NCBI GenBank assembly: GCA_947487765.1
Contig: CANKXO010000001.1
Location: 1,488,001-1,552,000, forward strand
Source of the DNA: an uncultured Pseudomonadales bacterium
GTDB taxonomy: Bacteria > Pseudomonadota > Gammaproteobacteria > Pseudomonadales > Cellvibrionaceae
DNA length: 64,000 bases
Reading direction: 5' to 3'
This document shows, piece after piece, positions 22,810-31,247 of this stretch; positions within the stretch are counted from its first letter, which is position 1, and the number at the start of each line of letters is the position of its first letter. A model generated the notes under the pieces. That model made no database searches. It was not told the origin of the DNA and was given only the letters and a program-made list of their open reading frames with translations. The translations under genes were made by a program, and so were the position numbers.

Positions 22810-24024
22810 ATGAATAAGATTGATAAATCCAATAAGCTCCATGGTGTTTGCTACGATCTTCGAGGCCCCATCCTTCAACAGGCAGTCAAATTGGAAGAAG
22901 AAGGCCACCGTATCCTTAAGCTCAATATTGGCAACCCTGCCCCCTTTGGCTTTGATGCACCGGATGAAATTATTCATGATGTGATTGCAAATATTCGTAC
23001 TGCTCAGGGCTATGTAGAATCTAAAGGCTTGTTTTCTGCGCGTAAGGCCATCATGCATGAAACCCAACAATTAAATATTCCGGGCGTTGGCATAGATGAC
23101 ATTTATATTGGTAATGGGGTCAGTGAGTTAATTGTTATGTCGATGCAGGCATTGCTGAATCAGGGCAATGAAATTTTACTCCCTGCACCAGATTACCCTC
23201 TATGGACTGCCGCTGTTAATGTCTCTGGCGGTAAAGCAGTGCATTACCACTGCGATGAACAGGCAGACTGGTACCCTGATATAGATGATATCAAAAGCAA
23301 AATTACACCACATACACGCGGCATTGTTGTTATTAACCCCAACAACCCAACCGGCGCCGTTTACAGTCAGGAACTACTGGAAGAAATTGTTGAGCTCGCC
23401 AGAAAACATAATCTGATTATTTTTGCAGATGAAATCTACAGCAAAATTGTTTACGACGACGCACAATATATTCCACTCAGTCGTTTAACAGACGAAGTAC
23501 TGTGTGTCAGTTTTAATGGCTTATCGAAATCCTACCGGTTGGCTGGCTTTCGCTCTGGCTGGATGTTTATTACCGGCGACAAACGCCGTGCTAAAGGTTA
23601 TATCGAAGGGTTAGATATGCTTGCATCGATGCGCCTCTGTGCAAATGCTCCTTCGATGCTAGGCATACAAACCGCGTTAGGTGGCTACCAGAGTATTAAC
23701 GAATTGATTCTTCCTGGGGGGCGTTTAAAAGAACAGCGAGATATTGCCTACGATATGGTGACATCAATACCAGGGATCAGCTGTGTCAAACCCAAGGGCG
23801 CGTTATATTTATTTCCTAAAATTGATATTAAAAAATTCAACATCACTAATGATGAACAATGGATATTAGATTTTTTAGTCGAGAAAAAAGTATTACTGGT
23901 TCAAGGCACAGCCTTTAATTGGCACGAACCCGACCACTTTAGAATTGTATTCTTGCCACACAAAGATGAGATTAGGCCTGCGATAGAAGGTTTAGGCGAT
24001 TTTCTTTCTACTTATCAGCAGTAG
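22810..24024 (+). CDS. alaA: Alanine aminotransferase AlaA-like (PLP, class I)
   Basis: A 404-residue fold-type I aminotransferase that makes alanine from pyruvate and glutamate. Lys240 in NGLSKSYRLAGFRSGW binds PLP; PNNPTGAVYS and the ADEIYSKIVYD segment are conserved; length equals that of E. coli AlaA (405). The close match over the whole length favours AlaA over generic aspartate aminotransferases. It is divergent from msrB, a pairing also seen in pseudomonads. Confidence 0.9.
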   Translation: MNKIDKSNKLHGVCYDLRGPILQQAVKLEEEGHRILKLNIGNPAPFGFDAPDEIIHDVIANIRTAQGYVESKGLFSARKAIMHETQQLNIPGVGIDDIYIGNGVSELIVMSMQALLNQGNEILLPAPDYPLWTAAVNVSGGKAVHYHCDEQADWYPDIDDIKSKITPHTRGIVVINPNNPTGAVYSQELLEEIVELARKHNLIIFADEIYSKIVYDDAQYIPLSRLTDEVLCVSFNGLSKSYRLAGFRSGWMFITGDKRRAKGYIEGLDMLASMRLCANAPSMLGIQTALGGYQSINELILPGGRLKEQRDIAYDMVTSIPGISCVKPKGALYLFPKIDIKKFNITNDEQWILDFLVEKKVLLVQGTAFNWHEPDHFRIVFLPHKDEIRPAIEGLGDFLSTYQQ

Positions 24025-24215
24025 TCGAAAATTAATCGTCATAATCTTTGGCGAATAGACCTGATATCTTCTTACTCACCTTTTAGGAAAGGCAAGCAAG
24101 AAAGATCGAATGGTTATTTAGAATAACTGGGATAGCTTGCAATAGAGATATAATTTAATCGCTTGACGTGAAACCCGCAAAACTATAATTACTTGTTATA
24201 TTTTCGCTTTTAAAT

Positions 24216-25262
24216 TTATATATCTGACATCATGACAATAAAATCTTTCCAAACAAAAAAATCTTCTTGTGAACTAATTGCTTCATGTAAAAATGATGAA
24301 CTTTCCTCTTCTTCAAATAGTGCCAGTAATGTAGAGGTTAAATAATAAGCCTCATCAAACCTTTTAATCAGTGTTCCTAAATGACTTTCCCTTTCCATAC
24401 CTTTCAAACTTCGCTTGTAATATTCACAAAAATATTCGGCTAATCCTTCATCAACTAACGTCTTACCATACAAGTTAAATAATTCTGTAAAATCATCACC
24501 AACTTCAGCCTCCATCTCTTCACCATCACTGAAGTCCTTATCTAATTCCGTCAACTCTATCGCAATATTTTTATAAGATTCTAAATATTTTTGAAGTACC
24601 TTTAAGTCACCACCTTCCGAAGTAAAATAAAGCCCCCGCAACTTTTCTAAGTTTCCATCATCAAGTTTAGGTCCAATAATTTCAAACTCAGGTTCTTCGT
24701 ATTCATATTCATCTACGCAATCTTTATCATCTTCAAATATATCCATGTCAGAAGTGACGCCATATTTTTCCAGTTCCTTGATAAAATCTTTTGGAAGCAA
24801 ATATCCGATTGGATGATCTTCACAGACAAACAAATAATTTCCATTCAGCGACGTGTATGCCCACCTTGTAAACTCCTCTAAGAAAAGCACATGGTTATTC
24901 CTTGTAAATACCCAATCATATACTTTTCCTTTATGCTTAAAATTAATTTTCATTTCAGCATCTTCTTCAGGAGTATCTTCAGTAGCTTTAGCAGGAGTAA
25001 GCTTTATGAGTTCAACATCAATAGCGCCTTCTGACAACTCCACTAATTCTCGAACATTAGCATAAAAATTATCTACGATTCCTTCATCCCATCCACCATC
25101 AGCTATGGAATACCATAGTACTTTTTCACCCGTATATTCATTTATTAACTCAAAAATAAATGTAATATCATCGTCCTCATATAATTCGAGAGCATCTTTC
25201 GTATCTTCCTCTTGAATTAGACTATATGATTTAAATAATGATAGTATTTCATTAGCGCTCAT
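24216..25262 (-). CDS. Unknown acidic protein
   Basis: A 348-residue, strongly acidic cytoplasmic protein (for example DKDFSDGEEMEAEVGDDFTE and DIFEDDKDCVDEYEYEEPEF) without signal peptide or membrane helix. A GGA-rich site precedes ATG at 25262. Its DNA looks more AT-rich than that of alaA or aceE. It is not recognised; acidic proteins of this kind are often immunity partners or accessory genes. It lies in a patch of unrelated genes between alaA and sulP. Confidence 0.7.
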   Translation of the reverse strand: MSANEILSLFKSYSLIQEEDTKDALELYEDDDITFIFELINEYTGEKVLWYSIADGGWDEGIVDNFYANVRELVELSEGAIDVELIKLTPAKATEDTPEEDAEMKINFKHKGKVYDWVFTRNNHVLFLEEFTRWAYTSLNGNYLFVCEDHPIGYLLPKDFIKELEKYGVTSDMDIFEDDKDCVDEYEYEEPEFEIIGPKLDDGNLEKLRGLYFTSEGGDLKVLQKYLESYKNIAIELTELDKDFSDGEEMEAEVGDDFTELFNLYGKTLVDEGLAEYFCEYYKRSLKGMERESHLGTLIKRFDEAYYLTSTLLALFEEEESSSFLHEAISSQEDFFVWKDFIVMMSDI

Positions 25263-25355
25263 CTTTTTTCCTTTTCTAAATTCTAAATATAGAAACCAAT
25301 CTTCATATTTTTATTAAAATTTAACATCTTTCTACGGGGCACCGTAAGAGATATG

Positions 25356-25751
25356 TTAATTACTTACCGGTTGATGAAACTCTATAACATTATTATCGGG
25401 ATCCCTTATAAAAAAGAACTTAGCACCTTCAAACTCAACCTCTCCTGTGATGGTTATATCCAGCTCTTTAATCGACTCCAAAGCTGACGCTGCACTGGTT
25501 ACTTCTAATGCAACATGAGTGTAACCAGTATATTTTTTAGGCGCATCCATAAGAATATTTTCGATACATTTCGCATCAGCATTGAGAATAAAATTTATAT
25601 TAACACCTGATGGATGCTCCATAATTGCAACTGGTTCTGGTCCGACTGGACCAGCTATAAATATAAAACCCAATTTTTCATAAAAAGCTCTGGAAGCATT
25701 TAAGTCTTTAACTCTTAAACCAAGGTGATTAATTCTTGTAATTTCTTTCAT
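25356..25751 (-). CDS. VOC (glyoxalase-fold) family protein
   Basis: A 131-residue protein of two beta-alpha-beta-beta-beta units. Probable metal ligands: His in INHLGLRV, Glu near VAIMEHPSG, His in GYTHVALEV and Glu in NNVIEFHQP. The family includes lactoylglutathione lyases, dioxygenases and antibiotic-binding proteins; the substrate cannot be told from sequence. ATG at 25751. It stands alone between two genes of unknown function. Confidence 0.85.
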   Translation of the reverse strand: MKEITRINHLGLRVKDLNASRAFYEKLGFIFIAGPVGPEPVAIMEHPSGVNINFILNADAKCIENILMDAPKKYTGYTHVALEVTSAASALESIKELDITITGEVEFEGAKFFFIRDPDNNVIEFHQPVSN

Positions 25752-26174
25752 ATATACGCCACTTTAAGCTGATAAATGTCGAATAAATTAGCTGACTACT
25801 TTAATTAGCCAGATATCTGCTAAAAATAGTCCTGAGAATATCAACCAAACCTTGCACACACCTTGCATTACAAAAAATGAATCGTCAGCAAATGATGAAT
25901 GCTTGATTTATTAACGTATCCGCCCCTTTTTATTTGTAAGAGTAAAAATATCCCACCATATTTATTGATACTCTTACAATCAGAAATAGCACATTGGATA
26001 AACTTTTCTAGCTGGCCTGCTAACGAATAAAAGCGGATCTGACCCTACTTATTGTCGCTCCTGCGTGGATATTTATATGTAAACATGCTAAACCTACATA
26101 AGAACAATGATGCATGTTATTTTTGTAACACTATTGTTTTAGTATTTAATTTTAGTTGACACATAGAGGGTTTT
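25752..26174. other. Gap without a gene
   Basis: About 420 AT-rich bases between divergent genes. It should hold promoters for the VOC gene (leftward) and the 26175 gene (rightward), but no convincing box pair, hairpin or RNA was seen. Confidence 0.4.
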
Positions 26175-27416
26175 ATGAGTGATAGTTGTAGTCGTTTTTA
26201 TTTGAAGTCGTCAGACCAAGAGCAGATTGAAGTCATTGAGGCTTTTGCTCAGAAAGTGGGTGTTGCAAGCTTTGAAACAGTTTTGTGCGACGATGTACTA
26301 ATGTATTTTGAGATTGAATGTTATGAGCGTAGTTTTGATGTCCAGCTTAGTAAATTTGCCAAGCAATTTGTTGAGACTAACAAGGATACATTTTTACGTA
26401 TATATTATAGCGATGAGTATGGTGGTGAAATATTTTGGGTGAATGTTGATGGTAAGCTAAAGAAATATGCTCATAGTGTCGAGTCTGAAAGTGCAGCGAT
26501 CGTCAAAGCATATAGGCATTGGCACGCCGATATGAGTGATGTTTGGGATGGCTATTTTGATCGTGAAGCAATAGATCGTATGTCTATTCAGTATGGTAAT
26601 TACAGTGGAGATGGTAAAAAAATAAAAAGTGATTTGCCAGACTATATTGAAATTGTAAAAAGTAAAAAACCTTTTGTAGGCAACGGATTGGCTGTACCTT
26701 TTGCGGCATCTAAATGGAATTATCATATTCCTGTATTCGAGAGTTATGCTGCTGTTATTATTGCTGAAAGCAAGTTTGCTCCTGTAGATAAAGCGATTAC
26801 CTTTGAGCGTACTTTCATTATTCTCGATGAATACGATGATACTAACATTGGTTATTTATGGTCCTGGGACTATCAAGGTGTGCAGGGGGTATTATTGATT
26901 CGTTGCATCGAAGGTTTGTCTGCAAGAATCAGTATGTTTATTAACCATGAGCAACTTAAGTTAGATGAACTCATTTTTTTCGAAATTTTTCAACCTCATG
27001 TCGATCCGGTATTGATAGGTAATACACAGTACATCGATTATTTGCATCAATCGCTATATCCACCGACAGTAGATTATCTCTATAACTACGATAAAAATAA
27101 TGATTGGGAGAAATTTGAGAAATATGAACAAGTGTTTAACCTTTACAATGTACAGTTAAAAAAACGTCGAAATGGATTTTATTACGTTGAAGCTGGTGAG
27201 TATTTGGCGAATGATAGCTTTGACATTATGGATGCTGACTTCGTAGAAGAAATGAGGCCAATTAAACCGACACCATCGATGTGGTTTTATTTACAGGTGA
27301 GAGCTATCAATAATCATACGGCACATAAAGTAATCAAGGTGGATATAAAAAATAGAAAGGGCTCTTTGTATAAGCGAGTTGATGATGTGCCAAAAACGTA
27401 TCAGTTACTAACTTGA
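26175..27416 (+). CDS. Unknown cytoplasmic protein
   Basis: A 413-residue protein, rich in aromatic residues and Asp/Lys (YLHQSLYPPTVDYLYNYDKN), without signal peptide or membrane helix. GAGGG lies just before the ATG. It has no recognisable motif; a repeated strand-turn pattern is suggested by several Y/F-rich segments. Like the acidic gene nearby it is AT-rich and has no operon partner, which suggests an accessory gene. Confidence 0.7.
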   Translation: MSDSCSRFYLKSSDQEQIEVIEAFAQKVGVASFETVLCDDVLMYFEIECYERSFDVQLSKFAKQFVETNKDTFLRIYYSDEYGGEIFWVNVDGKLKKYAHSVESESAAIVKAYRHWHADMSDVWDGYFDREAIDRMSIQYGNYSGDGKKIKSDLPDYIEIVKSKKPFVGNGLAVPFAASKWNYHIPVFESYAAVIIAESKFAPVDKAITFERTFIILDEYDDTNIGYLWSWDYQGVQGVLLIRCIEGLSARISMFINHEQLKLDELIFFEIFQPHVDPVLIGNTQYIDYLHQSLYPPTVDYLYNYDKNNDWEKFEKYEQVFNLYNVQLKKRRNGFYYVEAGEYLANDSFDIMDADFVEEMRPIKPTPSMWFYLQVRAINNHTAHKVIKVDIKNRKGSLYKRVDDVPKTYQLLT

Positions 27417-27921
27417 TTTTGGAGCTTAAATCTTAGGGGAAAATAAGAGCTTTTTTATGAAATTGATGGACATAGTAGCCCTTGCAGATTTTGAGTTGGC
27501 GAAAATGTGTAGATTTTTCTTGGGCTGAGCGAGGCTCTGGCGTACTATTGTGGTTAGCTGCCTCTGGGTGTATCAGCACTCAGGGGTAGTGCTTATTTAA
27601 GTAAGAAATTTACAATAAAAAATACCTTTATTTGTGTTAAAACTGCCCACCTATTACCCACTAAAAAACTGTATGAATCAATGGTTTTTTGACATTAATT
27701 TGAAGTTTTTTAGAAAGAAATTGTGAAAAGTTTTGAGGTATAACGGTCTATTAACAAGGCCCTTGGCCTCATTAATAGTTTTATGAGGAAACCCTTGTTT
27801 TTTTATTGGATAATCTATCAGCCTTTCAACTTCTTAATTATTAAACGCTTTTTACCACACTAATTGCTAAGCAACAATTAGCGTGGAATTGCTTGTTTTG
27901 TGAACTGCCAAATATAAGCAC
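27417..27921. other. Gap of about 500 bases with two hairpins
   Basis: No gene is supported. A hairpin at about 27570-27595 (arms CCTCTGGGTG and CACTCAGGGG) and another at 27855-27886 (twelve pairs, eight-base loop) can form. The second lies downstream of sulP on the minus strand and may end its transcript, although it lacks a T-run. Confidence 0.45.
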
Positions 27922-29490
27922 TTACCCTAACTCATCCGTAGCCACTTTATAATCAGGGTCTTCCATTACATTGACTTCACAAAGGTTCCCTGCTCGTCTC
28001 AATAACTTTCGACACTCAGGGCTTAGGTGGCGCAGATGTAAGGTCTTACCTTCGGCTTGGTATTTTTCTGCTAGGGAATCTAGTGCTTCAATGCCCGAAT
28101 GATCGCTGACTCTTGAGCGTTTAAATTCGATGACCACATGTTCGGGATCGCCTTTAGGATCAAACAATTCTTTAAAGTTAGCAACCGAACCGAAGAAGAT
28201 GGGGCCGCGCAAGTCATACACTTTGTAACCATTTTCATCGACATAAGTATCTACCAAAATATGCTGGGCATGTTTCCAGGCAAAGACTAAGGCAGAAACA
28301 ATCACCCCCACAATCACAGCGATTGCCAAGTCGAATACAACGGTTACACCCGATACAAGAACAACGATAAACATATCGGTAGCAGGAATTTTTCCGATCA
28401 AGCGCAATGATGACCACTCAAAGGTGCCCAACACTACCATAAACATAATACCCACTAGTGCTGCTAAGGGAATAATTTCAATTAACTGAGAGCCAAATAG
28501 AATAAAGGCAAGCAGGACAAGTGCAGCAGTAATACCGGATAAACGACCACGACCACCAGAGTTAATATTAATCATACTCTGGCCAATCATGGCACAGCCG
28601 CCCATACCCCCAAAGAAACCATTGGTGGTATTGGCAACCCCCTGCCCAATGCATTCACGATTACCTTGGCCACGGGTTCCTGTAATTTCATCGATCAAAG
28701 AAAGCGTCAGTAAAGATTCAATCAAACCAATGGCGGCAATAATAATTGCGTAGGGGAAAATAATTTGGAAGGTTTCAAACGTTAAAGGCACCGCCGGAAT
28801 CGCAAAGCTTGGCAAGTCGCCTTTCAGGCTAGCTGTTGCTGCCTGGTCCGCCGGTAACATACCGCGTACAAAATCAATCACGGTTCGTGCATCTAAGTCC
28901 AAGCCAATAACGGCTAGAGTCACAACAACAATAGCCACCAAACCCGCAGGAATTGCTGTGGTTAATTTTGGCAAGAAGTGCACTATCATCATAGTCACTA
29001 GAATCAAGGCCGCCATAATATAAAGCTGTGAACCCTGCATCCATTCGTTTACACCTGTCACATTGTCTACTATTTTAAATTGACCTAACTGTGCCAGAAA
29101 AATAACAATGGCTAAGCCATTAACAAAACCCAGCATCACTGGGTGAGGCACAATGCGAATATACTTCCCTAATTTCAATATCCCAGCCAGTATTTGAAAT
29201 AAGCCCGCCAACAATACTGCTGCAAAAAGATACTGCACGCCATGCATCGCAACTAATGACACCATCACGACAGCTGTCGCGCCTGTTGCCCCTGAAATCA
29301 TACCAGGGCGACCACCAAAGACGCTGGTGAGTAACCCCATCATAAATGCAGCATACAAGCCAACCATTGGCTCTACGCCGGCAACAAAGGCAAAGGCGAC
29401 AGCTTCTGGCACTAGCGCTAAGGCAACGGTAATACCCGATAGCACATCGTTTTTTACATTTTGGGAGTTATTGGTAATCAGAGAAAACAT
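27922..29490 (-). CDS. SulP family anion transporter with STAS domain
   Basis: A 522-residue inner-membrane transporter. About 12 hydrophobic segments cover residues 15-400; [20 protein letters not shown] is the conserved SulP motif of the first helices. The C-terminal 110 residues form a STAS domain ([17 protein letters not shown], then [20 protein letters not shown]). Substrates in the family include sulfate, bicarbonate and dicarboxylates. ATG at 29490 is chosen because an upstream GTG (29559) lies inside the terminator of the pdh operon. Confidence 0.92.
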   Translation of the reverse strand: MFSLITNNSQNVKNDVLSGITVALALVPEAVAFAFVAGVEPMVGLYAAFMMGLLTSVFGGRPGMISGATGATAVVMVSLVAMHGVQYLFAAVLLAGLFQILAGILKLGKYIRIVPHPVMLGFVNGLAIVIFLAQLGQFKIVDNVTGVNEWMQGSQLYIMAALILVTMMIVHFLPKLTTAIPAGLVAIVVVTLAVIGLDLDARTVIDFVRGMLPADQAATASLKGDLPSFAIPAVPLTFETFQIIFPYAIIIAAIGLIESLLTLSLIDEITGTRGQGNRECIGQGVANTTNGFFGGMGGCAMIGQSMININSGGRGRLSGITAALVLLAFILFGSQLIEIIPLAALVGIMFMVVLGTFEWSSLRLIGKIPATDMFIVVLVSGVTVVFDLAIAVIVGVIVSALVFAWKHAQHILVDTYVDENGYKVYDLRGPIFFGSVANFKELFDPKGDPEHVVIEFKRSRVSDHSGIEALDSLAEKYQAEGKTLHLRHLSPECRKLLRRAGNLCEVNVMEDPDYKVATDELG

Positions 29491-29523
29491 AGAGGCGGCA
29501 ACATTAAAAATTAAAGGAATAAA

Positions 29524-29564
29524 ATAAAAAAAGGTGAGGTACCTTGTAGAAGGCCTCACCTTTT
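29524..29564 (-). terminator. Terminator of the aceE-aceF operon
   Basis: Minus-strand stem of eleven pairs (arms 29554-29564 and 29529-29539) with an inner four-pair stem, followed by seven T. It starts 20 bases after the aceF stop and separates it from the sulP gene. Confidence 0.88.
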
Positions 29565-29584
29565 AGTGTAGACGATGACGTATT

Positions 29585-31234
29585 TTACAACAGAAGACGT
29601 CTTACATCAGCAATTACTGAATTTAAATAGGTAAAGAATCGCCCGGCATCTCCACCATTAACCGCGCGGTGATCATATGATAGCGATAATGGCAGCATAT
29701 TGCGGGGTTCGAATTCGCTACCGTTCCATTTAGGCTTTATCTCTGCTTTAGAGACACCCAAAATAGCCACTTCAGGCGCATTCACAATAGGTGTAAAGCC
29801 TTGGCCACCCATTGCACCTAAACTAGACACCGTAAAACAACCACCCTGCATGTCTTTTGGACCAAGTTTGGCGTTGCGCGCCTTATCGACAATCTCCATA
29901 AACTCAGCAGCCAATTCCCAAAGCCCTTTCTTATCGACATCGCGAATCACAGGAACCACTAAACCAATAGGGGAATCCACAGCTACACCAATATTGACAT
30001 ATTTTTTCTGCACAATATGCTCACCGTCATGGTGCATCGATACATTAAAACTGGGTTCGGCAACCAATGCTGCTGCACAGGCTTTTAATAAGAATGGTAA
30101 TGGCGTTAATTTAACGCCACGCTTTTCTGCTTCAGGCTTTAAACCTTTGCGGAAGCTTTCGAGGTCAGTAATATCCGCATCGTCAAACTGGGTTACATGA
30201 GGAATATTCAACCAATTGCGTGTCATATTTTGTGACGTGAGCTTTTTAATTTTGCTCATTGGCACTAAATCTATTTCACCAAATTGCGTAAAATCGACGG
30301 GAGGAATACCAGGAATACCCGCACCCGAACTCAAGACACTAGCCGCTGGTGTCGACAACGGCTTTTGACCTGACATCACTTCCTTAACGTAGGCTTTTAC
30401 ATTTTCTTTCGTAATACGGCCACGATCACCGGTACCCGTCACTCGTGTTAAGTCCACCGCCATCTCACGGGCAAACTTACGGATTGCAGGGCCAGCATAG
30501 ACTTCTTTAGATTGGCTCGACCGAATGACGACTTCATCGCTAGCAGCTGCTTCAGGCTGTGCTTTCGGTGCCGGAGGCGTTGCGGCTTGTTTGGCAGGTT
30601 CAGACTTTGTCCGTTCAGCAGGAGTAGGCTTTTGCTCAACTGGAGCGGCTGCCCCTAATACTTCCATCGTTAGAATAACGCCACCCTCAGCGGTTTTATC
30701 CCCTTGCTTGACCAACATACTAACAATTTTACCCGCACTCGGAGCAGGCACTTCCATGGAGGCCTTGTCGGTCTCCAATACAATTAAGGAGTCATCCTCA
30801 GCAACTTCATCACCCTCAGCCACCATCACTTCGATCACTTCAGCACCTTCTGCACCATCCGGTACTGGCACATCAATGACTTGTGTAGCAGTGCTATCCG
30901 TAGCAACCTCTGGAACAGCAGGAGATTCTTTTTGTTCTGGTTCAGCAACAGGTGCTTCAGTTGCTGGCTCTTCTACGTTAGCGCTTTCACCATTACCTTC
31001 AGCTTCTAACTCGATGATTACATCACCTTCAGAGAGCTTGTCACCAACGCTTACATTAATCTTGGTAATTTTTCCCGCTAAAGAAGACGGTATATCCATT
31101 GAGGCTTTATCAGTTTCGAGTGCAATAATACTTTGATCCACTTCGATAACATCACCAACAGCAACAGAAACTTCAATGACTTCAGCATCCTCAGTGCCAC
31201 CAATATCAGGAACAGAAACAGTTTGAATAGTCAC
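29585..31234 (-). CDS. aceF: Pyruvate dehydrogenase E2, dihydrolipoyl acetyltransferase
   Basis: The E2 core of the pyruvate dehydrogenase complex, 549 residues. Two lipoyl domains with ETDKASM (lipoylated Lys43 and Lys157) are joined by Ala/Pro/Glu-rich linkers. Next comes a peripheral subunit-binding domain (about 247-285, GPAIRKFAREMAVDLTRVTG), then the acetyltransferase domain with the catalytic SLSYDHRAVNGG. GTG at 31234 fits the AAGGGAG site better than the ATG six bases earlier. It follows aceE by 13 bases and ends before a terminator. The E3 gene lpd is not in the window. Confidence 0.95.
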   Translation of the reverse strand: MTIQTVSVPDIGGTEDAEVIEVSVAVGDVIEVDQSIIALETDKASMDIPSSLAGKITKINVSVGDKLSEGDVIIELEAEGNGESANVEEPATEAPVAEPEQKESPAVPEVATDSTATQVIDVPVPDGAEGAEVIEVMVAEGDEVAEDDSLIVLETDKASMEVPAPSAGKIVSMLVKQGDKTAEGGVILTMEVLGAAAPVEQKPTPAERTKSEPAKQAATPPAPKAQPEAAASDEVVIRSSQSKEVYAGPAIRKFAREMAVDLTRVTGTGDRGRITKENVKAYVKEVMSGQKPLSTPAASVLSSGAGIPGIPPVDFTQFGEIDLVPMSKIKKLTSQNMTRNWLNIPHVTQFDDADITDLESFRKGLKPEAEKRGVKLTPLPFLLKACAAALVAEPSFNVSMHHDGEHIVQKKYVNIGVAVDSPIGLVVPVIRDVDKKGLWELAAEFMEIVDKARNAKLGPKDMQGGCFTVSSLGAMGGQGFTPIVNAPEVAILGVSKAEIKPKWNGSEFEPRNMLPLSLSYDHRAVNGGDAGRFFTYLNSVIADVRRLLL

Positions 31235-31247
31235 TAGCATCTCTCCC

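Noticed and set aside
29491-29559. Extended N-terminus of the SulP transporter from GTG 29559
   Set aside because: The extra codons lie within the terminator hairpin of the aceE-aceF operon; the conserved SulP start fits ATG 29490.
30525-31136. 203-codon plus-strand frame over aceF
   Set aside because: Ser/Ala/Thr-rich antisense of the Ala/Pro/Glu linkers and lipoyl domains of AceF; the aceF frame is certain.
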